A stretch of 50,002 nt of DNA from Tieghemiomyces parasiticus (taxonomy: Eukaryota; Kickxellomycota; Dimargaritomycetes; Dimargaritales; Dimargaritaceae), in contig JANBPT010000260.1 in NCBI GenBank assembly GCA_027575765.1, positions 1 to 50,002 on the forward strand, written 5' to 3'. This document shows, one piece after another, positions 22,045 through 32,540 of the stretch. A model generated the notes under the pieces. It ran no database searches. It had not been told where the DNA came from and worked only from the letters and a program-made list of their open reading frames with translations. Both the position numbers and the translations under genes were made by a program. Every line of letters starts with the position of its first letter. Position 1 is the stretch's first letter.

Positions 22045-25000
22045 ATGGCCGACCGACTAACACCACCCGCCAGGCTTCGTAAGTTGGGAGGCGATGCCCT
22101 GGCTAACATGGGCTATCAACAATACGCAACCGTAGACCCACAGACGCGACCGAGGCGCAGCGTCGCGACCCGTGTTGTCTCACATAAGGCTCGCGGCCCA
22201 GCTGAATACCCTCAATGGGCCCTACTGAACCTCTGGTTTAGCCGGACTACTGACAATATCTTTGGTTTTTTTATCTCTTACCCCCCTCTCGCCTTCTTGA
22301 TAATGTGGGCTACACCATGCAGACACGCCCACCCGGTCTACCAGCAGCTCCCCGGCCGTGAGGACGGCCTGGGACCCGGCAACCCGCAATGAGGTGGATC
22401 GGATATTGAATTACCAGTTCGACCTGGAAATCCATCTGAAGCAGCGCGAAATCCTGACTATTCAGGAGGAGCTGGCCCGTGGCCGGCGGTCCCTCGAAGA
22501 GCTGGACGCCTGGGCTAAAGACGGTAAGTGAGTATCTAGGGATACGTCATATCAGCCAGTATGCAAGGCCGCCGTCATTAGAGAGCCCCATTTGACCCCA
22601 CACTGGTCCGGCCTAACTTCTTGTCTCAATCATCTATTCTGGATTCCGACCATGTCACTCTAGGTACCGTTCCGGCACCGTACGCCGCACTCCAGAAGGC
22701 ACCTGCGGCCCCGGCCCCAGCCCACACGTCGTCCGCCAGGCCGACGCGGCCGACCATCACAGCACATTTGCGGCCCGAACGACCGGCTAAGCGAACGCGC
22801 AAAGATCCCGGCAATCACATCCTGGTGATCCGACGAGCTGACGGTAGTGAAGCCCAAATCGTTTGTCCCCTGTGCCAACGGTACCACTTCATCAACCTTC
22901 AGGGATTCCTCAACCACAGTCGGATCTCCCACGACGCCCAGTATGCCAGCCACGAAGAAGCCGTGCGGTTGTGCGGGATCCCCTACGACCCGGCCACGAT
23001 CGGAGCCGGTATTGAGGTCAATATTGACACGCTCAAACCCAACTGGCTGGCGGCCTCCGCTAACTTTGCTGTACCCGCTGCCCTTCCGTCGGGCCAGTCA
23101 CGCTCCTCCGCCTTACTAAACAGGTGTGTGCTAAACCTAAAAAGGCGCTGTCCAGAAAGACACGGAGATCCAGTGCCCCTCCCGCCCATGCCCCGTAATG
23201 TGCCGCTGCTTGGTTACCATAACAGCCACCAATTGAACCCCTTACACAATGACACCCACCCTCTAACTCGCAGTGCACCCACAACCCTCACCCCTACGTT
23301 CCTCTTGGTTCCACTACAGCGCCGCGCTGAACGAGAGCCAACGGTCACAGCTCTCGTCAACCTTAGACTTCCTCAACCAGAAACCCAGCATTAAGGTATA
23401 CGAGGAGGACGTGGACCTAGGATCGGGCAGCGACGCTGATGCGACCCCGTCCCGGCCTGCCCCCTCGACTTCAGAGTGCAATGGCGTGGATTTACCACAC
23501 AAGTCCCCCCATCTGACTTCCGGCCACGGAACCCATGAGCACCTTCCCAGTAACGGTCTCGTGGCGCCGTCATCCCCGGCGCACGACACGGATGCTGACC
23601 TGGACGAATTGGATCGGCTCACCGAGGACCGGCGGCAGGTCCCAACAGGTAGGCTCTATTCGGCCACGACTATATTGTTAAGATGACCAACGCTATGCCC
23701 CCTCCCCTTCACCCACGATATTGCGATTTCTTTAAACCGTTCAACCGTATTAATACCTGGCACCCGTTTACTTACCCTGCCATCACAATGCCCACCCCTG
23801 GTTCATCCGACGTTATCTGCACTAGTCCCGGCAGCCCCAGCCTGGGTCCCACTACCGCAGTTCCAAGGCCGGGGTCAGATCCGCCACGGCGAGTCACGCT
23901 TCTACCTGGCCAAACGTGTCCTGGTGGGCAATGTGTCCAAGTACCTTGCACCCTCTCAGCGGCCGGCGGCGCACCAGGACTGTGGCTACCGCTGGATGAT
24001 CTACATCACCACTCCCGGGGGTCACGACCCGCTCAGCACCTTCGTGTCCCGTATCCAAGTGTTTCTACATCCGAGCTACCGACCGCACGACGTGGTCGAC
24101 CTGACGGGACCCAAATTTCAACTGACCCGGTACGGGTGGGGTGAATTCCCACTCAAGCTGAAACTTTACTTTGTGGACCCACGCAACAAGCCTGTGGACC
24201 TCATTCACAATCTTGACCTGGACAAGTCCCTGTCGGGGCGGCAGGTACCCGGTAGGGAGCAGATTATAGATTTAGAACTCGATCGTAACACCGTGTTTGC
24301 GCCCGTAGCTGTTAACGCACCATTTCAGCGAGAGACCACCACCTTGCCTGCGCGGTCCCGACCAACCAGGTCGCTGGCCCCGCCGGATCCGTTTTCCCCA
24401 CTGGGCCTACCCACCATGGTATACCCTTGGCTCTGGGTGGCCGCCGACTGGTACCCGGTCATTCTGACGCCGGCCGCCCGCTCCCGCTGGGAAATGGACT
24501 ACCCACTCCGTCTCCCGTACACCACGGCCGAGGACGAGGCCCAGTACTGGAGGTGGTCCCTCGGAAAGCGCAAAGCCGTGGAATGGCGGCGGGCGCGCTG
24601 TATCCGTGAGTTCCTCCGCCAGAGTGCATGGCAGCCGAAATTGACCAGGCGGAAACCTATCAAGTACGCGGCGCTCTTTCGGGCGCGGCCAGACGGATCT
24701 GGGTTGGAGGAAAATGTGGCCCATCTTCCCGAGCTAGCGACGGCGGAGGTCCCCACGCAGCCCTCTGCCTTAGACGAACAGGCTCCGCCGGCCATGGTCC
24801 CTGACCCTAACCAACCCTCTGATTTGCACCCGCCGTCACCGCTGGCCCCATCGGGAACCGCTGTTGAATCGGAGGACCTACGGCCTACCGTGTTCCGGCT
24901 CAACCGACGGCACCATCGTAAACACCAGCGTATCGAGGAGGACCAGCGCCAGTGCGTCTCGGATATCAGTACGGGTACCATTCTCCGATGGTGCCGGATT

Positions 25001-26522
25001 GCCGGACTGGTGCCGACCCTTGCACCTCCCGGGGCTGTGGTCACGGTCCCCGAACTCCTGCGGCGGGCCCGAGAGGATGAACCTGGAGCTGTACAGCCCA
25101 CGACCCGCGAGCGCGCCGATGCTCCTCGCGTGCCGTTACCGCCGTCACACCCGGGTGGACCAAAAGGCTCCGCGTGGCCCAGTATGGACTTGACCTACCG
25201 TGCTGACGGCACGGTTGTGACACACCTTACGGATATTCAAGCCCCAGTTGAAGACGACAATGACGTGGTCGACGTGGATTACGTGGAGCTCCAGCCGATT
25301 CTCTACAGGCACTGTCGGCTCTGCGGCATAGCCATAATAGCCGACCGCCTGGGTGAACACCTGCGGAACCGGGGTTGTGTCGATTTCTCCCGCTTGTTTC
25401 CCCAGGCGCAGCCGCCGCCTTACAAAGTTGACCGGGCCGTCCGCGAGAGCGAGTGGTACGAATGGTACGGTCGGTCTTTGGTGACGCCTGAGGGTATTCC
25501 GCATTCACTGACGCCCGCAGCGTCACTGACGAGACACTGCAACTCAGTGGCGGAATTAAATGGTGACTCGATGAGGGACAACGGCACCCCTGGGCCGTCC
25601 GGAGCTGCGGAAACGGCCTTATCCTTATCGGGCGGGGACGACGCCCAAGCGCCAATTCTGGCCCACCTCGCTGCGACGATCCGTAGCCAACCAACCCTCC
25701 AGCGGCTCCTGCGTGCCTACCTCGGACGTGCGTGTCTGACGGATGTACTCCGGTACTATGCAGACACGCCTTCATCCGCACTGACCACGCTGGGGCGATA
25801 CCTCTTTCAGACTGGAGCTATCTCGAAGCTGGTGGCCGGCGGCAAAGACTCCTTGGACGCGGCCTGGTTAACAGCAGGATCTGTGCCCCAAGAGATGGCC
25901 TACCTTCCGTTTTTATTACATGCCGCCTTCAGCGATTACGTCTGGTCCACCGTTCGCGTGCTCGGGCTTCCCGGCCTCCCAGCGGAGGCGCAAGCCGGGA
26001 CTTCCGTCGAGGTTGGACCGGTCAATCCACCCGAATCAACTGCCCAGGTTTCAGACGGTGACGAGAAGCTCGCGGAAAAAGTGCCGCCCGAGTCACTATC
26101 CGCTCTGGTTACTCCCAATGCGCTAGCTAACATGAATTCTCCCCTCACCGTGGTAAGTCACTGATTCGCCATCATCGGATGGGGTACTAACACCTTTGGT
26201 ATATGCAGTGGTTTTAGACCTGTTCCCCGTGGTTAATACTTACCAGCACCTTTACCCGTTTCCCGGATGTTTTCTTATACAGGCCGTCGCAAACTTCCTC
26301 AGCCGACTGATCGCCAGGAGTGCCGACTCATGCCGGCAACAGCTCCCTGATCCTGCGGAGATAAGCGATTTGCCATCTGGCCAGCACCAGCCCCCGCGCC
26401 TGCTCCTACCACTACATGTATACCAGGCCTGTAACGATACACCTATTGATTACGACTTCCTACTACATTCATATATGGGAATGGATACTGAGGTCAATAT
26501 TGAAGAAGATGCATTGCCCTGA
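22045..26522 (+). CDS. YEATS2-like acyl-lysine reader with AHC1-like C2H2 zinc finger
   Basis: Six exons, 22,045-22,078, 22,323-22,523, 22,664-23,123, 23,320-23,648, 23,835-26,152 and 26,283-26,522, join in frame to 1,193 aa. Residues 30-78 are a charged helical/coiled-coil segment. A C2H2 finger lies at 146-168 (CPLC, then LQGFLNHSRISH). The YEATS domain is at about 363-490: VGNVSKYLAP, FLHPSYRPHDVVDL, GWGEFPLKLKLYF and DLIHNLDLDK, closest by eye to human YEATS2. Its acyl-lysine pocket is present: HPSY at 420-423 and Trp443-Gly-Glu-Phe446. A second Cys/His cluster (HCRLCG with H and C ligands in HLRNRGC) lies mid-protein. YEATS domains bind acylated or crotonylated histone lysines; YEATS2 belongs to the animal ATAC histone acetyltransferase complex. 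The last exon was chosen because the nearer acceptor at about 26,208 gives a stop after two codons. Confidence 0.9.
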
Positions 26523-27026
26523 GACGGGACAGTCGGTCTGGGGGAGGGTGATAGTATCCTAGCCCAGACTCTTGAACCTCATGAACCTAGGGTTGGCAGT
26601 TAAAAAATCTATAAATAGTCTAATCATTTTGGTTCTTAGCCGAGCTTTGAGTTCCGGTCACTAATAACCAAACATTCAAGCCCGTACTTCGTGTTTGTGG
26701 TTAATAGCCATGCTATGTCAAATCTGTGGTGGGGGGGGGTACTGTCGTAATTCTGTATCGGGCTTTGGGCCTTCAGCCTGTGGTTCGCTCAACCAAAACA
26801 CATCCCTCACACACAGAGTACTGCGCTATGTTGTCACGTGATTATATAACCCTCTCATATTGGTAGGACAGCGGTTGAATCTCGGTCTGGATCGATTCTG
26901 CGGCATGGAAGAATCCACCTGGCTCTACCGTGATGGATTCCATGTCCTGATCGTTGTGTCTTTCCCCGTCATTTCATTGACTCTGTCGCGCACAGTGCAC
27001 TTTTTTCCCTTCCCTGTAAACACATT
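26523..27026. other. Intergenic region YEATS2-like / mL49
   Basis: 3' flank of the YEATS2-like gene and 5' flank of mL49. It has a T-rich leader (TTTTTTCCCTTCCCT at about 27,001) and a nine-G run near 26,731. No gene is seen. Confidence 0.55.
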
Positions 27027-27638
27027 ATGTCGTCCCTCCTTTGCCTTAGCGGCCGCTTGGTCCAATCCGCCCGCACTTGGTCAGGGCAGATGCTGCGCGG
27101 CCTCACGACGACCACCTCTACCACCCCTGCGACAGAGACCATTCCTCCGATTTCTCAACCCACTCTGTCAACCGACTCGATTACGGGCGCCACGACCGTG
27201 AGATCCCCATCAGGTAAGCACCCTCCCCAGGCAAACGAACGCATGATTGGTTCTTACAACCCCGAAATCGAGACATACTTTCTACCGCTGCCGCGGACGG
27301 CTAACAAAGAGGTTCCGATTACCACCCCCCTCCTCCTCAATTCGCACCTCATAATATCCCGCCCGGCCACAACTATAGATGCCACATCCCACCTCCCCTA
27401 CCAGGTCAAGCGCACAATCAACCAGTCCCTACCAGTGTACACAGACTATCGCAATGGCCGCACCCGTCACCTGACGATCATTCGGCGGGTCTTTGGCGAC
27501 CGGGAGGCTCTCATGAGCGACCTGAAGGAGGGCCTCGGAACCCAGGATATCACCCTACGCAAGACGAACGGCCATATCTGGGTCAAGGGTAATCGTCGTG
27601 TGGAAGTGCTGGAGTTTTTGACCAAGCAAGGGTTTTAG
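27027..27638 (+). CDS. IMG2: Mitochondrial large ribosomal subunit protein mL49 (Img2 family)
   Basis: A single-exon gene of 203 aa starting at the ATG at 27,027, after a T/C-rich leader. Residues 1-30 form a mitochondrial presequence (Ser/Leu/Arg-rich, no acidic residues). Residues about 120-203 carry the Img2/mL49 domain: LPYQVKRTINQSLPVYTDYR, then RTRHLTIIRRVFGDREAL and ITLRKTNGHIWVKG, closing with VLEFLTKQGF at the stop, as in the family. mL49 is a peripheral protein of the mitochondrial 54S/39S subunit, needed for mitochondrial genome maintenance in yeast. The segment between presequence and domain is longer and low-complexity. A possible GT-AG pair near 27,213 is only about 20 nt apart and is too short to be an intron. 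Confidence 0.93.
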   Translation: MSSLLCLSGRLVQSARTWSGQMLRGLTTTTSTTPATETIPPISQPTLSTDSITGATTVRSPSGKHPPQANERMIGSYNPEIETYFLPLPRTANKEVPITTPLLLNSHLIISRPATTIDATSHLPYQVKRTINQSLPVYTDYRNGRTRHLTIIRRVFGDREALMSDLKEGLGTQDITLRKTNGHIWVKGNRRVEVLEFLTKQGF

Positions 27639-29463
27639 GTTGGAGTAATTCCAATAGTGTAAGTCAAACCTCTAGCTTAATAAATGGAAACATGCAGATA
27701 AGGCTATGTATATAATCGGAGCATATGGTGGTATCCATCAAAGGCCTTTATTTGAGCAACCCATCCGGGCATGGTGCTTAGTACACTGCCGAATCAGATC
27801 ATCGGGACGTTTTGAATTAGGCAAGCCTTTTACCTACTTGGCCGAATTAAGAGCGTAACCATGTGTGTACTCTTTGACAAAAGTAACCCCGACTTCCTTT
27901 AATCCTACGGCTCATATAGGTATATCTGCAGCTGGATGTTATTGACATGAGGATGTACCAATGGTGCTGTTTACCTACAGGGGCCGAAGGTGCTCATCCA
28001 CAGGTCTAACCAGCCAACACCTCTACGGCTTCACCGTTCAAATCGTATGAGCTTACCCTCAGGGATAGTACTAGCGGGTTCTTTCCGTGCTGCACGATGG
28101 CCAAGGAATACCTTTTTGGACAGCATTACCCCCACGGACTCATGGGCCCGCCAGAATACATCTGGCTAAAAATAGTTTTTGTAATTGCCATAGGTTAATG
28201 AATCTTTAAGCCACAGTTATGGGTCAGTTGCTAAATCCTTCACCTAATAATAGGCACTATTATATGTAGCTCACTGGTATTATGGTAGGTTTTACTTTGA
28301 AAGGCGCAGCCTGTCGTTCATGAGCTAATCAGGTTTTTTCAGTTAATTATTATCACTCTCGCTTTATAGGTGTTATATAAAGCTGCGTTGTTTAGATCGG
28401 AAAACGTTGTATGAAGAACCAGAGGACGGGGCAAAAGAATTCAAATATGGGTGTAGTGTTGGTAAATGGTGGTCAACCGTAATGGGTCCAATCAGGTAAT
28501 ACTGTGTTAGGTGAAGCTTGTAATAAGGACTAGCTTTCCTAGGGATGGGAGCCAACAAGCAAACGGTTGCAAGATAAAGTAATATGGGAAAATGAGTGGT
28601 AGAAAAGGGCACGGGACACCGTGAAGACAAATGAGAATAGAGATAATGAAAACAGTTGAATATGAGAGAGAGATAGGTTGGGGAGTCTGCCCCCGGCCTC
28701 CTTTCCTAAGTCCTCCAGCGAGTGTTGTGATCTATCAAGGCCTGGCGGGCCCAGTGACCAGTGAATTACAGCGGTTGGGAATAGGGGGTGACCTTAGGGG
28801 AATCGGTCAGTTAGGACCACCTCCTAGGTCCCGCTGCCACAATACTTTGGCAGGGGGGTTGGACTAATCTATTTGATTACTAAATAACTGATGGGTTGGC
28901 TTAAGAATAAGGGAAGGGTTGGCTACAAGAGATAACCAAGTGCTACGCAATACCGCATGGTACAAAGGGAAAGCATAAGAGATAAATGGAGGAGGATCCC
29001 AGAGAGACTGAGGTCCCTAAAGTTATCAATGTTTTTGGGTGTATTTATTTTGTATGGTTAAGGTGGACAAGGGGAACAGTTGACTAATGGTGGTGCCAAT
29101 TGGCAAATGACTACGACCAAGGAACACGAGTCTGCGAATTAAATGGATAGAGGTAAAGCAATCAATGGTAGAATGAGAAGTGGGGGAAACGTACGCGGTA
29201 AAACGTGTAGAAGAAAAACGGAGGAAACAATGGTAATACAAGTTCCAGTCGATCACAGAAAAGGGACTGGATTCCCAGGCTTTTGTTTGGGCACCGTCGG
29301 TATCATTTTTATCCTTTGCACCTTACGAGATAGGGCAGAAAACGCTAGGCGCAATTATGGGCACTACAATCAGGCCATGCCCGAGACACCTCACATTTGC
29401 ATACACCGGTGTTGACATTACGCTACATATTTTAACTAAATTTTTGATGGGCATACCAGATGA
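27639..29463. other. A/T-rich gene-free stretch
   Basis: No gene is supported across 1.8 kb. Base composition shifts to A/T-rich relative to both flanking genes and open frames are short. It begins with the mL49 polyadenylation region. It may hold decayed mobile DNA, but I see no recognisable element. Confidence 0.5.
27679..27684 (+). promoter_or_regulatory. Polyadenylation signal of mL49
   Basis: An AATAAA hexamer lies about 40 nt downstream of the mL49 stop codon, in the expected position and strand for a poly(A) signal. Confidence 0.5.
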
Positions 29464-30805
29464 TCAGTCATAACGGGACCACTGTCTCTTTTGAACGGCG
29501 AACAGCTTCCTGATTTCCTCAAGGCTGAACTCGTAAGCGTAGAGGGAATGCGATAGGCGATTCTGGGACACAAGCGATTGTATATTCTTCCCAACAAGAT
29601 CTTGCTGGTACTGGTCCATTGTAAACGATTTGTACCGTACAATGCTGTCTAAGCGCGCCATATGGCGAGCGAGGGCTGCACAGTTCAACACGAGGCTACC
29701 ATCGGTATGGAACTCGTACGGAAAGAAATAACTTACCTTCTCGCCAGACTCCTGCAATGGGCGACTGGCTAGCAGAATATAACCGTCACCGGATAATACC
29801 GTATTGAGGTCTAAGCGTATACGCTTTGCCAAATGAAGATTGGAAGGGAGGCCCACATAAAACCCATAACCGAGCTCATCGATAGCAGTCGATACACAAC
29901 TTAAACGGGTTCTCTTGTCTGATTGACTAGAAGTAAACGGTTGTCTTGGTGGGTGTGAAGAACTGGCCCGGGCAGCGACAGTCTGCGCGCAAGTATTACT
30001 TATATAAGTAACCTTGTCAAGGAATAGCATCTTAAAGTCAGTCTGTGATTGCGCTTTAGCTCCAACCAGAGAAAATCTGTTGAATTGGTCGGTGACGAAC
30101 TCCGACAGCGTATTACTTAATAGGAAGTGTGCCGGCAAGGGTCTAATCGACGGGATGGCCTGTGTGTCACTAGACCCTAACGCCGAGGAGAACTGGTCGG
30201 GACGATGGCTAGCGGTTGCGTAAGGGTCATGTATGGCGTCCTGGTTGCTTGGGCGCTTCGAGGAGCCAATGCTAGGGCCGTGTGTACGACTGCCGTCCGA
30301 TTGGTCGTCCGAGCGTGTGTTCGAGAGATCGGGCTGAGGTGCTTCACTGTCCCGGGTCAGTCATTTGTAAGTCTGGGACTAGTGTCGATCATATATCCAT
30401 CTCGTAGGGGAATGGTGGACGGTGGCGATTATTTGGTTCGGGGCTGGTCTGGAGTACGCTCCGCTGGTCGACCGGAGGTGCATCTGGCGCGTGCTGGGTT
30501 GTCTCACCGCCCGAGAGCAGTATTTCACGCACGTCAGGGTCGAAATCTGGCCAAGTATCCCACCCATCGGGGTTCGAAAACGAGGGGCTATGGGGGAGGT
30601 GCGTGGACATTCCGGGCGGCTGCATTGACCGGCCGTCGTCAGCTTCGTTCACCGGTTGGAAGGGGGCAGGGTCTGGTGTCGCAGTGAACGAGGTTCCCTG
30701 TTGAAGCAGCCATGGAATAGGCTGCACACCGACGTGCGGTAATCGGGAGCCCTCCATATTGCCCGTCACCGGAGTCCCCATCGTCGAATAGACCATGCAT
30801 AGCAT
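29464..30805 (-). CDS. Unrecognised protein, probably two exons
   Basis: I do not recognise this protein. Two long minus-strand frames lie next to each other. The first starts at the ATG at 30,805 and is Pro/Ser/Asp-rich and disordered-looking (for example DGWDTWPDFDPDVREILL). The second stays open from about 30,365 to the stop at 29,464. It has a more ordered composition, with hydrophobic patterning in the last 120 residues (YGFYVGLPSNLHLAKRI, GYILLASRPLQESG, KVSYFFPYEF, YAYEFSLEEIRKLFAVQ). The junction is ambiguous. Donors GTGCGT and GTGGGA in the first frame can pair in phase with acceptors ending CTCAG or GACAG at about 30,330-30,350, while the strong-looking GTGAGA donor is out of phase with both. 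The end is clear; the exact exon boundaries are not. Confidence 0.5.
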
Positions 30806-32540
30806 CGTCAGCGTAAGGCGGAAGGAAGGTTGGCCATTATAAGTAGTTATGGTGGACTCGAGTGGTGAGAGGCAATAGAAACGGTTGAATAGGTTGGCTG
30901 GAAGCAGGGCGTGGTGAGAATACTCGAAAGCAGCTGGGGTGGACTGGGGTTGACCAGATCGACGGAGTTATATATGGACTGTGGGTGCAGCGTACCCCAC
31001 AGCCGGTGTTGGAAAAGAGTCAACTTGGAGAGGGACGTCGACAGGGTCCTAGCCGAGGGTACTTCCGGTATGTCATGGTGAGGTGGGCGGTATCAACTGG
31101 TGCCATGAGGCTTACGTTTCCGATCGAGGCACGGCTTGCGTAACCGTAGGGACTCTATGTTGGTGTGAAGAATAGACGGACAGGTCTGGAAGTGTTACTT
31201 CGGGAGTGCTCTCTCTCTCTCTCTGTCCTTCCTCTCCCTGCAGCAGAAAACCGGAGGGTGGATCTGAGTGGCCGCTTTTCTGTACTCAGAATGACGGGCC
31301 ATAAAGGAGAGGGGCCGTCCTTTGCGGCTGCGTTCGGAGGTGTAACTGTACCAGTGCTGCAATAGGCCTGTCAAAACACAAGGAGGCCTACGGTGTGACG
31401 TTTTGCTACAGGAAGCCCCGCCCTATCTCCTTCTTCCGTACCATGGGTGCCAAATAGGCAACCAGACAAAGAGAAAACAAAGAGCTGATCCGAGTGGTGG
31501 ACGCAGGCGGTGAGTTGCCAACATCCACTACGTTTTAAAACCCTTTGCTTGTATCAGCGGTGACTTGGGAGACACGCTCTTGATACGGTCTGATGGCTGC
31601 GGCTAGCGCCTCACAACGTCTCCTCCCATCCTCTGGCCTAAGGATGAGCGAGGACAACGCGGCGGTGTCACGGATACAAATTTTGAGCCTCTTGCCATTC
31701 AGGCGAGGCGTCAAGCATAGGCAAGCGCCGACCCCAAAAAGTCTTTGCCTGGCAGCGCCCTTCACTTACATGTGAAGTACCAATCATATTGCATTTATCG
31801 ATGTTCCTAACTAACCCTCTATTCAGACTAACGGCCAGTCTTTTGGACTGCCCGGCAATCTCTTCCAAATTGCGTAGTCAGACGATTTGCATCCCTGCTT
31901 GACTGGAGACCAGAGGGTATCCCTTTCCATACAACTACAGCCACCGTCTCAATGGAATGCATACTTTCCCCTAGGCTCTCCAGGATAGCCCTGAACCGTC
32001 TGAAGTTGCTACATATCAGATTAGGACTGCATTGTAATGGCTGTGGGAGCTGAGTGTTTAAGATGACAATGGAGACCCGCGTGGATGAGGATTATTTGAT
32101 GGACATGTCATCGCCATGGAGCTACCAAGGGCGACGAATCCGACTTTGACAAACATGTGCTCCAGTACGGAGCCATGGGTGGCTGTAGAATGGACACCGT
32201 GATTGAGGGTGGTCTCAATGGTCTAAATAATGGGGAATGGGGTTGAATGTTCTGTTCTGAGGAAGAGTGATGTAGCAGGGTGTGCAGCCCAAGGGCGGGT
32301 GGAATGGCATGAAGGCCAGTGTGGCAAGGGAGTGTATGTGGTATTAGGGTTAATGAGGGGGTCGGTGTCCTCACAACAAGTGAGCATGTTGTTAGACAAA
32401 TAAGACATAGTAGTTGAGAGCACAAGAGAGAATGGCTTGGTGAGTCAAAACAAAAAGAATAAGGGAGAGGGCAGGAATTTTTATGGGGTTTTCTGGAGTT
32501 TTTCATAGAGGAAAAATAATTGGATAATGATAGTGAATAA
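30806..32540. other. Region upstream of the unknown gene, to the retroelement
   Basis: About 1.7 kb without a supported gene. It contains a short (CT)n microsatellite at about 31,209-31,226 and a minus-strand frame at 31,535-31,765 with a protein-like composition (see findings). The sequence changes character near 32.2 kb, becoming poorer in CpG, which may mark the left part of the decayed retroelement. Confidence 0.45.
31209..31226 (+). repeat. (CT)n microsatellite
   Basis: A simple run of about eight CT dinucleotides, seen directly in the sequence. No gene association is apparent. Confidence 0.7.
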
